Below, piece by piece: positions 22,395 through 34,698 of a DNA stretch of 64,000 bases. The DNA is from Sesamum alatum (taxonomy: Eukaryota; Streptophyta; Magnoliopsida; Lamiales; Pedaliaceae). The notes under the pieces are model-generated. The model worked only from the letters and a program-made list of their open reading frames with translations. It ran no database searches and had not been told where the DNA came from. The DNA lies in contig JACGWO010000010.1 in assembly GCA_034509735.1 (NCBI GenBank), positions 10,987,193 through 11,051,192 of the forward strand, read 5' to 3'. The first letter of the stretch is position 1. The number at the start of each line of letters is the position of its first letter. Made by a program: the position numbers and the translations under genes.

Positions 22395-23141
22395 CTCCTC
22401 TCCAACCCAGGTATGTTTGTGGTTGAAGTAAATATGATTACTAATTCTGCTTCATGGGTATTGGATACCGGGTGTGGTGCTCACATCTGCAATGATTTGC
22501 AGGCACTGCAAAGAAGCAGAAGGCTAACTAAGGATGAGATGATCCTGCAGCTAGGCGATGGCAAGGCCGTTGCTGCGGAGGCCGTAGGATCACTAGAGTT
22601 AGCCATTAGTAGTCATGTTAGGATTGTACTGAACGACTGTTTCTATGTACCTAGCATGATTAAAAACATTGTTTCCATCCCGGTCCTTGATAAGGTGGGA
22701 TATGAATTTACCATCAATAAAAACGGTTTTTTCATTATTAAAGATGGTATTTCTCATCTGCTTGGTACATTGGTCAATGGTCTGTACATACTTCAACAGT
22801 CTAATTAGATTATGACTGCAGAACACAAACAAAACCATGATGATCATAATAACGCACAGATATGGCATGCGAGGTTAGGTCATATCTCTAAAGATAGGAT
22901 AAGAAGGTTGGTGGACTCAAAGAGTCTAGAAATAGACAATTTAGACAACCTACTGACCTGCGAATCCTGTCTGAAGGGAAAGATGACCAAGAAACCCTTT
23001 GTTGGACAAAGTACGCTAGCCAATGATCTGTTGGATTTAATCCATACGGATGTCTGTGGGCCACTAAATACTCAGGCTAGAGATGGGCACTCGTACTTCA
23101 TAACCTTTACCGATAATCACTCATGGTATGTTGAGTGGTGA
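22395..23141 (+). pseudogene. Copia protease and N-terminal integrase of element B
   Basis: This stays in the same frame as gag. The protease region at 22413-22808 contains WVLDTGCGAHIC with the catalytic DTG and ends in a TAG (22806-22808). The frame goes on with the pre-integrase zinc motif (WHARLGHIS, then CESCLKGK) and the first integrase aspartate in HTDVCGP. It collapses at about 23130: after FTDNHSWY roughly 45 codons found in element A are missing, including the second catalytic aspartate (RSDRGGEY in A). Confidence 0.87.
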
Positions 23142-23680
23142 GTTTATTGATTATCTAAAAGAGAATGGGATTCTCTCTCAGTGGACCCCTCCTGGAACAC
23201 CACAGCTTAATGATGTGTCTGAAAGGAGGGATCAGACCTTGTTGGACATGGTCCGATCCATAATGAGTTTTATCGAACTCCCCCTTTCCTTCTGGGGATA
23301 CGCTCTTGAGACGGCGGCCAAAGTTTTGAACTTGGCGGCATCGAAAAAGGTATCCCAGACGCCATATGAGATATGGCATGGCAAGCCTGCCTTCTACAAA
23401 TACTTGAAAGTGTGGGGTTGCCCCGCATATGTCAAGAGATTAGTGGGAGATAAAATGGACTCAAGGTCTAGTTTTTTGCCGGTTCATCGGCTATCCAAAC
23501 GAAGCTACGGGGTATTATTTCTATGATCCCTTCGAGCAAAAGGTTTTTGTCTCGCAAAACGCAGTGTTCTTGGAAAAGGGTTTTCCATCGGATAGTCGAC
23601 GCGATGAGGTACTCCTTGAGAAATCAAGTGAGGTACCCCATGAGACGACAGTGACATCTGAGCCAGTGGTTCCCACTGAT
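23128..23680 (+). pseudogene. C-terminal integrase of element B after the deletion
   Basis: Reading resumes in a different frame at FIDYLKENG. The third catalytic residue is still present as E in DVSERRDQT. The segment runs through LPLSFWGYALETA and YEIWHGKP to a frame change near 23475, after which the linker to RT (FEQKVFVSQNAVF) continues in another frame. Since the second aspartate is gone, this integrase cannot have been active after the deletion. Confidence 0.82.
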
Positions 23681-23681
23681 A

Positions 23682-24600
23682 TTGTTCCAGTCCTCCGTAG
23701 GTCGGCCAGAGTATCCCCATACACCTGATAGGTATGGATTTCTGGGCTTCACCGGTCAGTTGGATAATGATCCAAAGACATACGGAGAAGCGATGTCGGA
23801 CATTGATTCGGACAAGTGGCTTGAGGCCATGAAATTCGAGATGGACTCGATGGGTACAAGCAAGGTTTGGACCCTAGTAGACCCACCCAAAGGGGTAAAA
23901 CCCGTAGGGTGTAAATGGGTCTACAAACGTAAGCTTGGAGCTGACGGGGAGGTTACAACCTTCAAAGCCAGGCTTGTTGCGAAAGGTTACACTTAGCGAC
24001 CCGGGGTCGATTTTGAGGAAACCTACTCGCCCGTAGCAATGGCCAAGTCCATTCAGATACTACTTGCCATAGCAGCATGGTATGACTATGAAATATGGCA
24101 GATAGACGTGAAAATGGCCTTCCTCAACGGTTTCGTAGAGGAAGAGATCTATATGGATTAGCCGGAAGGTTTCACAACTGTTGGAGAAGAGCAGAAGGTC
24201 TGCCGTCTCTAAAGGTCCATTTTATGGCCTCAAACAAGCTTCCCGAAGCTGGAACATATGTTTTGATCAAGTCATACGGGGATATGATTTCATCAAGAAC
24301 GAGTCCGATCCTTGTGTATACAAGAAGATCAGTGGGAGCTCAGTTGCGTTTCTGGTACTTTACGTGGATGACATCTTGCTCATTGGGAATGATGCTAAGA
24401 TGTTGGGTACCACTAAAGCTTGGTTGTCAACGCAATTCTCCATGAAGGATATGGGCGAGGCATCCTACATCCTTAGCATCAAGATCTACAGGGATAGATC
24501 TAGAAGGATGTTGGAATAGCCCAGTCTTCGTATATTGAGAAAGTCTTAAAGAGATTCAAGATGGAGAACTCAAAATGAGGATTCCTTCCTATGAGGCATG
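23682..24600 (+). pseudogene. Copia reverse transcriptase of element B
   Basis: RT motifs in order are PDRYGFLG, KWLEAMKFEMDSM, CKWVYKRKLG, then TAG at 23994 within GYTQRP, VKMAFLNGF, TAG at about 24158, GLKQASRSW and the catalytic LYVDDILLIGND (within 24181-24519). At least two in-frame stops and two frame changes are present, near 24210 and 24520. The YVDD motif is intact. Confidence 0.85.
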
Positions 24601-25345
24601 GAATTAAGTTATCCAAGAAGCAGTCTCCTAAGACTGATGAGGAGCTTAAAAGGATGTTGGACATCCCCTATGCTTCAACCGTAGGCAGCATACAGTATGT
24701 TGTTCAGTACAATGACCTGATGTAGCTTTCGCTTTGAGCGTAACTAGCCGATATCAGTCTTGTGCCGGGGAGGCACACTGGAGTGCAGTCAAGACAATCC
24801 TAAAGTACCTGAAAAGGACTAAGGACATGTTCTTGATCTACGGCGGTGGAGAGTTGATACTAGAAGGCTATAGCGACGCTAGCTTCCAGTCGGATGACGA
24901 TGATGCCAAGTCTCAGTCTGGTTATGTGTTCAGACTTAATGGTGGCGTGGTTGCTTGGAAGAGTTCCAAGCAGGCTACCACGGCAGACTCCACCACAGAG
25001 TTTGAATACATAGCAGCTTCGGAAGCTGCTAAGGAGGTGGTTTGGATGACGAGCTATATCCAAGATTTGGGTGTAGTACCTAGCATCGCTGAGCCAGTGG
25101 TTATCTTCTGCGATAACAACGGGGCTATAGCGCAACCAAAGGAACCGAGATCTCATCACCGATCCAAGCATATTCTTAGACGCTACCATCTGCTCAGAGA
25201 GATGGTTAGCAGGGGTGACGTTCGGATGGACCGAGTCAGCTCTGCAGAAAACATAGCAGATCCACTTACTAAGCCCATGTCACAAGTTGCCCATATTCAA
25301 CATCTGGATAAGATGGGTTTGAGGTCAATGGGTAATTGGCTTTAG
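24601..25345 (+). pseudogene. Copia RNase H region of element B
   Basis: The frame at 24734-25345 reads SRYQSCAGEAHW, LEGYSDASFQSD, SQSGYVFRLNGG, ADSTTEFEYIAASEA, FCDNNGAIAQ and ADPLTKPMSQ through to MGNWL and a natural stop before the polypurine tract. Upstream (24601-24733) the connection to RT is broken by small indels and a stop. This is the best-preserved C-terminal Pol end in the window, and it was used to locate the frameshifts in element A. Confidence 0.86.
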
Positions 25346-25348
25346 GTC

Positions 25349-25358
25349 AAGTGGGAGA
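25349..25358 (+). other. Polypurine tract of element B
   Basis: AAGTGGGAGA lies immediately before the 3' LTR start at 25360. Confidence 0.88.
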
Positions 25359-25359
25359 T

Positions 25360-28300
25360 TGTTAGAATAGGTGACCAGAAAGCCAATAGGTTTGGCGATT
25401 TGTAACCTATTATACAACTCGATGTATATGTAATATTATTATGTGATGAATAAAATGAGTATTTATCACTTCTGGTGCTTACTTTGTTGCGCTCATTTCA
25501 CATTTGTTAAAACGGTGTTTAACTTATATCGCAACAAAGCCCACATACCATGGTTAACAACTCGTGCAGTTGGGCCACGCATTGGATGGTGGTCATAAAT
25601 CAACTGATTAAGAGTTGGGTCTGAAACGTTCCAAGTCGAGGACCTCGAGACAGGGCATCAAGAGTCCTATTGAGACTTGCGTCAAGAGTCATGTTTATTG
25701 GATGAGTCCCGTGTTTCATCGGCGACAGGCGTGGGACGCCTACACGATCTTGATGGGTTGGTTGACTGGGGTCGAGCCGACTGGACTGACTCGCGGGGAT
25801 CATCATATGGAAGCCTTGGAGGCTTGGTCGGTATGATTGGTTTTCCCCGAATCCGATAGTACGAGAGTAATCCTCAGACTTGAGGGATCATGGCAGTCGC
25901 GTGCACATGACGGTTGTATCTTGGATCTGGCGAGAGGTAATCATTCTGTAAAATGATTATCATAAGCCTTGTCCAGTGCAGTCGGAATGTGTAGCAAGGA
26001 CGGTGGATTCCAAGAAGAGGATCCGTCCCCTGTCAGTATGTGACAGAGGTATCTCCTATGCACTCGGAGACACGTTCGTGTTGTTTGAAGCTGTGGCCAC
26101 AATGGTTGGTCGAACAGGGAATAGTTTCCTGTGTCGACACAATCAAGCATACGTGGTCTCGAGTATTAAGCATAGATGCCTAGTCAAGGATGGGAACCGA
26201 CGCCCAATTCCATACCCTAGACTAAGGTTGGGAGACGGTAGACGAAAGGATCGTACCCGTATGGAATCGGCGCCTAAATGTTCACGCTGTTAGAATAGGT
26301 GACGATGTAAGCCAACTTTGGCGGGTATATGTAACCTATGTCTAGACAATTATAGGTGTTTGATAAATCATTAATGAATGAAGAAGTGAATTTCATTTGG
26401 CATCACTTTGTTTGTGTTCACTTATATTTGTTTTCCATATCTGTTCACTACGCAAACAAAGCCCACGGACTGAGAATCAATTTCGGGGACTGGGACTACG
26501 CTTGGAGGTAGGTCCATGGAATCAGTCTTCCCGAATCAGTCCGGAAATCTCCAAGTCAAGGAATCCCGAAAATGGGTACCGGGATTCCATTTGAGACTTG
26601 CACTAAGCACCTGCTGTCGTGTTTCATCGACGGGTGACGAGGGTCGTCTAAGCAGTGTTAGTGGGTTAGCATGCTAGGACGCAGCTGACTGAGGTGACTC
26701 GCGGGAACCGTCTTACGGAGGGCCTTGAGTATGGTCAGCAAGGTATGACGTGTATTCCCGGTTCCAACGGTACAGGTCAAGTCCTTTGACTTGAGGAATT
26801 GCTGAGTTTACCTGTACATCACGGCTGTATTTTAGGTATGGTGAGAGAGATTGCCAGAATTCTCTTTGGTAGTCATAAGCCATGTCTAGTGCAGTTCTGG
26901 TGTGCAAAGTGACAGTAGTTTCCAAGAAAGGATCTGTCTCCTGTCAATAGGTTTTGGCAGTTGAGTCTCATATATACTCTAGGTCTTGTCCCTAAAACTG
27001 TGGCCACAGTGACTGAACAGAAGGGAAGGATTCCCTTGCGGCGTTTAGTGAGGACAGACCAACACTTAGGTCCAAAATGGGTACCTGCATTTTCCGTGCC
27101 CTAGACTCTAAGTGATGAGACCGAAGACAGAAGGACAAGTGTACTGTTAGAGCCTAAATGTTCATCCCTGAATATTTCACCTAGTCTCTAGTGCCATGGA
27201 CCGTTGCTAGATGGCCACCCATGGTAACGGAAGGATTCTAGGAATCCGACCAAGTCTAGCTGAAAGGTGAACCTAAAGAGTCACACACTATCCACACACA
27301 TTTAGATATTTAATTAGGAATTAAATATTGGAGTGAAGGAATGATTAAATTGGATTTAATCGGGTCCTCTATTTTTCTTGGAGAAATAATTCCTTCTATT
27401 AGATATAAGGAATTAAATTGATAAATTAGATTTATCAAAGGGATTTATTTAATGGGCTTAAATAATATTTATATTTATTTTAGCCTCTTGGAAATATTTA
27501 AATAGGTTTTAAATATTCCATTAAATTAAATTAAATCAACGGTTGAGATCAATGGGATAGATGGATGGCTAGGATTGTTTTTGACTAGGTCAAAACACTA
27601 CTTTGACTAGGACTTTGACTAGGTCAAAATCCTAGTCAAATTAGAGTTCTTAAAAGAGGAGTTTAAAGAGGATTAAACTCCTCTTCTATATAAACCCCTA
27701 GCATCCTACAAGTTGCAGGATGATGAAATTCAACACACACAACACACACATACAACTCGGCTCTCTCTCCCTCTATCTCGTCCGCCCTCTCTCTCTCACA
27801 CACTCCAAGAAAATTATTTTTCTTTGTTCTCTTGTTCTTGGAACATTAGAACTTGATGAATCAATACCGTTAATTCATAACGTGTTGTTGATTCATCCAC
27901 TCCAAAATATAAACTTGTTCGTTGCTAGCACGACGTGCAAGGTACGTGGGTGGATCGTGTGTCACGATTTGGAGGGTCTCAAGAACGAGATCTTGGTGCA
28001 AAACAGGGAACAACGCGTGTAGCCGTTGAAGACGAAAACGACAACGGGTAGGTCTCGTTTATGATTTTCGTCCCTTTTAATTTTCTACCCTATGGCCTCC
28101 ATGATTCTTTTATGTTTTATTATTCATGAGATACACCGAACACCCGGGAATTTCAAAGGCACACCCTTTGAAACGTGTTCTTTAATTTAAAGCATGTTTA
28201 AATTCCGCATTTATTTTTTAATTATACCGCGCTTCCGCATTCGCGCTTTTCCCGGGACGATCCACAATTCCTTTCACACGCCAATTCACCTAGTCTCTAG

Positions 28301-29565
28301 TGCCATGGACCGTTGCTAGACGGCCACCCATGGTAACGGGCCCTTGTGGGACACGGGCCCAAGTTTAGCTGAGGGTGAACCTAAAGGATCACACACAAAT
28401 CATCGAGGAGGTTGAGAGATCGACTTGGAGCCAATCTCGAAGGATAAATAAGTAATTGGATTACTTAAGGGAAAGTCCATTGGATGGACGGGCCGATATT
28501 GTATCGGGCTTTCATTTAATCGGTAAATTGGATTTTCGATTAAATATGGAAAGTTGAGACGTTGAGACATTGGATCTTTTAATTGGATTAAAAGACCAAC
28601 GGGAATAATTTAAATGGACATTAAATTAGATTTAATGTTCGGTTCGTCGTAGTTGGATTACGATTAAATTATACCCGAGAGGAGAAACAATTCCTATTTT
28701 GGAATAGGAAGAAGTTGGACTTCTTCCCTTAATTAAACATGGCCGACATGCTCCCTTGGAGGACGCAAAATCAGTCATGTTTCATGCTAGGTGGTATGTT
28801 GACTTATCTCTTTTGGAAAGAGACAAATCAACTTCAATCAAGCTCTTCCCTTTTGGTATGATTTGATCATACCATAAATTTTGGTAGGCTTGATTGAAGA
28901 ATTGATGGTGATTGATTGGAATGAATCTAGACATCCTTGGATTAACCTAGACACGTTCCAATAACCACATTAATTATGTATATATATTAGAATATACAAC
29001 ACCAAGCATAAGTGATTCATTATTCATCTTTTTCTAGGAAAAAGAGAAGACAAAAATCCCTCTCCTCTCTCTCAACTCTCGGCCTCTCTCCCTCTCTCAC
29101 ACTTGTGTTCTTCAGTTGATTTTGAATCAAGAAGAAGAACAAAGTAAATTTAAGAGAACACTAATTCATAGTGTTCATCTCTTAAACCAATTCCTTCTTA
29201 AACCCGTTCTTTTCTAGCAAGAAGAACGTGTTTTTCTTCCGGTGTGGTGTGGATCACCTTTGGAGAATCCATACGTTTGGATTTCGTGAGCATTCCGGAG
29301 AAGGAACAACGCAAGTAGCCGGGAGCATACGCTAAACAATCGAAGGTAACGATCTTATTTCGCTTTGATTGATTTATTGTATATATCTATGCCCTATGTG
29401 TTTAAATACATGTTTCCAATATTTACACATCCTACATCGAACTCCCGGTTGAGCACCCAAGGGTACACCCCTTGGGATTCATTTATTTAAATTTCATTTA
29501 AATTTACGCATTTTTCTCGCGTTCTCGCTTCCGCTCGCGTCCCGGGCGAATCCGCTTGTCCATCA
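25360..29565 (+). repeat. 3' LTR of element B (family B), split by a solo LTR
   Basis: The LTR occupies 25360-26287 and 28282-29565, about 2.2 kb in total. It runs from TGTTAGAATAGGTGACCAGAAAGC to TCCGCTTGTCCATCA. A family A solo LTR with CACGC duplications interrupts it; the joined sequence matches the uninterrupted family B copy around 63455. It retains the segment (29230-29480) missing from the 5' LTR. Confidence 0.93.
26288..28276 (+). mobile_element. Solo LTR, family A, inside the element B 3' LTR
   Basis: This 1989-bp LTR runs from TGTTAGAATAGGTGACGATG to ATTCCTTTCA. It is flanked by CACGC at 26283-26287 and 28277-28281. There is no internal region, so the element was reduced by LTR-LTR recombination. 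It retains W-box pairs near 27585-27640 and a TATA box at about 27690. Confidence 0.94.
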
Positions 29566-31647
29566 CTCAGTACTTCAATTATAGTAAATCATGTATTGAT
29601 CAATCACCCAGCAATGGTTCACTACATTTTAGCATTGAACAGATCTAAGCATCCAAAATAACTGAAGTTTCTAAACCTCTAGTCTGATCCAGTTGTTAAC
29701 TTACACCTTAGGTCCAGAGATCTTATCCTAATACCGTTAAGATGGTAGTTGGCTTAAATTGTAAGGTTGTTAACAAATCTGCTACATGATCAACCTCTAA
29801 CTTCACATTAATTGGTATTATTTCTAATAATAATATCACATTAAGATTTCCAAAATTAGCTAAGATGATTGAACTCTTCCTCCTCAACGCATATGCTACT
29901 ACATTCGTCTTCCGATGATGATAATCGATAGTACAATCATAATTCCTTAACAATCATATCCATGTCCTTTGTCTTAAATTCCTCCTTATGCGTCAAAATA
30001 TATTTCAAACTCATATGATCATTGAAAATCTAAAATCTTTTTGTAACCAAATAGTGCCTCGAAATCTTCAATGAATGTATATTTATTGCTAGCTCCCAAT
30101 CATGCGTAGGTAATTTAACTAGTGGCCCCTTAGTTAACGAGATGCATATGAAATCACCTTCCTATTTTGCATTAATACATAGTCTAAACCTTGTTGCAAA
30201 GCATTTGTATACATCATGTATCCACCACTACCAGATAGTTGAACTAAAAGCAAAAGTGATGTTAATGTTTTCTTTAACTCATCAAAACTTAGTTGATACT
30301 ACTCAATCTAGTGAAAATCCACCTATTTCCTTAATACCTTTGTCGAAGGACCAAAAATTATGGAGGGGATCCTCAACAAATCTCGTATAATATCCAGCTA
30401 GCTCCAAAAGAAACTCCGAACTTCAGTCACATTCTTTGGTATTCTCCATTCCTTAATAGTTTCCACCTTTACAAGGTTAAACATAATCTCATCTCCAGGT
30501 ATCCCACATCTTAGAAAACTACTCAATTCACCCAAAAATCACACTTATTTAACTTAGCGTACAACTCTTTCCCTTTCAAGATTTGCAACACTAGTTCAAA
30601 ATTTGTTCATGCTCCTCCCTACTCTTCGAGTACATTAAGGTGTCATCTATAAAATATCACAAATTGATCCAAGTAATCATGAAATATGTAATTTGTCAAT
30701 ACCATGAACGTCCTTATGAGTTTCAAAATCCAAATAATATTACAAAACTCCTAATGATCATAAAGAGTGTGAAAAAACTGTTTTAAATATAACCCTCTAT
30801 GTTGTCTTGAATTGTCAGTAACTAGACCACAAATCGATAATTAAAAAGATCAACTAGTCTAGCAAATCATCAATCTTAATAATGGCTATTCAATTTTCTC
30901 TATCACCCAATTTAATTGGTAATAATCGATACACAACCTCATACAACCAACCTTCTTTTCATGAACAACACTAGTATTCCCCATGATAAAATACTCAATC
31001 TAACAAATTATATTTTTTTTTTATTTTTTTTATTCCCATTATTCTGTCGTAATGAAGTTTCTGGAAAATCCACTTTCCTCTATAGTGTCAAACCTAGAAA
31101 GTCATCAGGAAACATTTGGAAAAAAAAAAAGTCTTTTGCTAAAAGAAGTTCTTCTAGTGTTGGACTAATCATTTTGGTATCAATCACAATACCTAAATAT
31201 GTTTCACAACTTTCTAACTTTCTAACATCAATCGTTTGTTTTTATGACAAATATTGTACAAATTACATCACTTAAGAATATCCACCAAATATTACTTTAT
31301 TTTATACCAAGAAATCTATCCCCAAATTTCACATCAAATTCCATCAAGTCCATCACTACAATATCTATACGCCGATTTATATATACAACCCTTACTCAAT
31401 ACCTCTTCTAAAGGTATATCAAATCTATCGGCATTCGCATGTGATACCAAACCTCTATTCCACAGACTCATCCCTCAAGGATTCTCAATCACTATGTACA
31501 AACTCTAATACCTCCTTTGAGCCAACAAGCATGTCACCTAATGTTCAATTCTATGTAAAACCCACATATGCATTTAAACTCATACTAAGGATTTTATGGA
31601 TTCGATAATACTACTCCCACAAAAAATACCCAAAGAATCTAATTCCC
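29566..31647 (-). pseudogene. Ty3/gypsy relic: reverse transcriptase and RNase H
   Basis: On the minus strand, 29953 down to about 29870 reads LLRNYDCTIDYHHRKTNVV and then RRKSS, the end of a gypsy RNase H (consensus DYDCTIxYHPGKANVVADALSRKSS). From about 31000 down to 30600, with many stops, the reverse transcriptase can be traced: a VSPWG-like segment, KIDDLLD and IDLWSSY. Just below, around 30000-30060, NDHMSLKYIL matches the TDHKSLKYL region of RNase H. It is the continuation of 5391-7311 before element B entered. It is heavily decayed with no coding potential. Confidence 0.82.
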
Positions 31648-31659
31648 GCTCTGATACCA
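31648..31659 (-). other. Primer binding site of a Ty3/gypsy copy
   Basis: On the minus strand this reads TGGTATCAGAGC, the initiator-Met-tRNA site used by chromoviruses. It lies next to the LTR at 31660-33567. Gag is not recognisable between it and the RT at 31000, so an internal deletion is likely. Confidence 0.7.
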
Positions 31660-33567
31660 CTCAATCTAGCACCCTCTACATTACTACACTTTAATACCAC
31701 TAATTATAATACACCCTCCATAATTAAACCTGACTTATAAGAAATTCATATCAATACCAGTAAATCATAGTTTATACTCTTGGGCCCTGCTTACTCTAAT
31801 TGGAGTACATCAGTCAATGGTTCTACCGGCCATCATCATCTCGATCAATCTCATATCATATACAGCATAGGATACCCATCGAATGTGATACCCCCACACT
31901 ATCTGAGTATGTAGCAATATCAGCACAGGACATCACAACGAACATGGCATCCCCACACCATCCCAGTGTGTAGCTATCAGCACAGGATATTCCCCGCTTA
32001 CCGGAATACCCCGGTACCCTACGCGCCAGGGTACCTAGCTTATATTCCTTATTCTCATATCACATCGCCATCAATCACATCATCATAAACCATTGACTAT
32101 GTCCCCCAACTAGGTAAGTCATCTCATTATCTCAATTTAACCATATCCTCATAACTGACTTCTTCGTTCAACATCATGCAATAATATAATATAATATAAG
32201 GCAATCATCCGTCAATCTTTATATACATAAATAATCACAAATAAACACATAAAGACAACTTCACATAATAACCACGTAAGCCAAATAACATTTACAAATG
32301 CCATCCATATTTATGACAACCAAGTAGAATCATATATACTTATATAGATATAATTAACTATACTTTCCCCAAACTCAAAATGATTATGCTAGTAGAAGGA
32401 GCTGATCAATCCTCTACTTTACCCCCGTGTCCTATAATAGGTTATAATATGTATAATCAATATATTAAAAATACCGTAAATTCTGAATGAAATTACTAAA
32501 TAACATTCGTATATTTTATACTAATCTTTTTAGTATTTCATTTATATTAAAATTCAAACCACCGTTTCTTTTTTTCGTCTAAATAATTAAACACTATAAC
32601 TTCCCCGGTATATATCTAATTTATCAATGAACTCATAAGAACTTATTTCATCAAACCCCTCATATTTTTATAACTATCGTTCTCTATAACAACTCTAAAT
32701 AAAATTATTACAAAAATCTCATATTCATTTCTAATAAATACCATATATCTCAAAAATAATTGTCCTATATTTCTCAAACATAATTTTCTACTATTCCTAT
32801 TAATTTATGTCAAGTCTTCACTATTATAATAATTATTTAAACAATAATATATACAATTATGTATCTGGTTAATAAACTCGGTTAATTTGAATAATCCATT
32901 ATACCAATAACTAAATCTAACAGATTAAATAAATTCTAATTTATTGACTATAATATCCCTGGTCCAATTAAATAATTACCCGATCGCTAATTTGCATAAC
33001 TACTCAAATTCATTAAATTCTCCGGTTAAATAGTAAATTGGATAGTACAAATCATATTTAATAAGTGCACTAATCAAATTATATAATTATACAAATTAAT
33101 TTATAATTTTAAAACATAACTTCTTACCTGTTTTCAGAAAAACTGATGCAAGAAAAATTGAATATTTGTTCAGCATTCTGTGTATTGGTACTTCCCACAT
33201 TCTTATCACTTTCTTTTGTAAATAATCCATACACACATCACAACATATATATTAATTTATATGCCTTGGTGTGATTACGACCGGGTGTTAATATTGGAAA
33301 CAACAATATAGTGTTGGCCACGTGCCCCCTTCTAAGGTAATGTCCCATTTCATTTTTTTTTTATTAAGTTTGTTAATATTACAATTTAGTCTCAAATTTC
33401 TTAATTTATGCAATTTGACCCCAAACATTTCATAAAGCTCTAATTTAGTCCCTTCAAATTTTAATATTCTCAAAATTCAACCTATAATTTATGTTTAATT
33501 GGTTTAGGTTCTCTTAATAATTACCAATTACTCCTACAATTATGTATAGAAATTTATGGACGTTACA
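31660..33567 (-). repeat. Ty3/gypsy LTR, minus strand
   Basis: On the minus strand this starts TGTAACG at 33567, the typical gypsy LTR start, and ends near the primer site at about 31660 (3' boundary approximate; no clean CA seen). It is about 1.9 kb and AT-rich. It contains an imperfect 58-bp tandem repeat (31870-31984). It interrupts another gypsy RT copy that continues at 33568-34000. Confidence 0.65.
31870..31984. repeat. Imperfect tandem repeat, unit about 58 bp
   Basis: Units 31870-31927 and 31928-31984 share the frame cccacac, gtgtgtagc or gtatgtagc, and tatcagcaca. A third unit begins at 31985 and diverges. It lies inside the gypsy LTR. Confidence 0.65.
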
Positions 33568-34698
33568 GCATCACTATTTTTGAATGTTTTACCTGCTCCT
33601 TTCTACTCCTCAAATTCACTAAATCATCTATAAAAACTATCACAAATTGCTCCAAGTACTCTTGAAACATTCGATTTGTTAATGTCATAAATGTTGTCTA
33701 TGTATTTCTAATCCCAATGACAGCACTAAACCTCATAAATGATTTTAACGAGTGCGAAAGTTGTTTTAGGCATATCCTTCTCCGCTATCCTCAACTACCA
33801 ATAACCAGACCTTAGATCGATTTTAGAAAATATTATAGCTCTTTTCAACCGTCCTAGCAAATCTTCAAATTCTTGATATTGGGTATTAAATTTTCACCGT
33901 CACCCAATTCAGTCTACGATAAATCAATACACTATCTCATATTGTCATTCTTTATTTCACAAACAACACTAGTATTCCTCATAGTAAAGTATTGCATCTA
34001 ACTAATTCATCTCTAATTTTTCTTTTCTTTGTTTATTAAGCTCCTATGATTCTACTAGAAATAATCTATATGGCGCAATATATCGAAATAGGTGATGTCC
34101 CAAGAATAGTCTCCATTTCAAAATCTACTTCACGATGAGGAGGTAACTCAAGTAATTTCTCAGGAAACATCAGGGAACTTTCTAGCTTTCAGAACATCTG
34201 ATACACCCTAACTAACCGTCGTAGTATCATGTACGTTCCCTAGTATGCCTCACACTCTTCTTCAATTAAATTAAAGCAGTTACAACAGAAATGAAATAGT
34301 TAGGTAAGACTTTCCTTTCTCTCACAATTACCGTCTTCATTTGCCTATTGGCTTCTACCGCCACTTTCTTTATTTGACAATCAATAATAACGTGATTACG
34401 AGATAATGAATTCATTTATATAATAACGTCAAACTCTCTAAAGTTTATCACAACTAAATTGAATATCATGTAATACCACCACTATCATTAAACAAGGTCT
34501 TACTACTATATATACTAGTATAACCCCACCAACATGCATAGATGCATATATATCATACCTTAACTATTCTATATAACCTTCAACAAACTCTAATGAATGT
34601 TTTGGGTCAACAATGTGTTCACTTGATATTCCATCCTAAATGAAGGACACATATCCACTTAGATTCATAATAGAGGTTTTATAGGTCCAATAATACTA
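33568..34698 (-). pseudogene. Second Ty3/gypsy relic: protease-side and reverse transcriptase
   Basis: On the minus strand, 33990 down to 33570 gives gypsy RT motifs with few gaps: GILVLFVK, FKIDLRSGYW, KDMPKTTFA, NRMFQEYLEQFVIVFIDDLV-like residues, and a truncated EQVKHSKIV at the edge of the inserted LTR. Because the same RT region also occurs at 30600-31000, two gypsy copies are involved, one inserted in the other. The part above 34000 is too decayed for a domain call. The relic ends where LTR D1 begins (34699). Confidence 0.75.

Larger units (their letters stand above)
7312..29565 (+). mobile_element. Ty1/copia element B, host of two nested insertions
   Basis: The order is 5' LTR (7312-9264), primer site (9267-9278), leader, gag, protease, integrase, reverse transcriptase, RNase H, polypurine tract (25349-25358) and 3' LTR (25360-29565, interrupted). 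It is flanked by a perfect 5-bp duplication CTCAG at 7307-7311 and 29566-29570. Two later insertions lie inside: element A at 9664-20097 and a solo LTR at 26288-28276. Without them it would be about 9.8 kb. Its pol is inactivated by in-frame stops and by a deletion through the integrase active site. Confidence 0.93.

Noticed and set aside
30916..31275. A 119-codon plus-strand frame
   Set aside because: It is antisense to a decayed gypsy RT read on the minus strand and has low-complexity hydrophobic composition.
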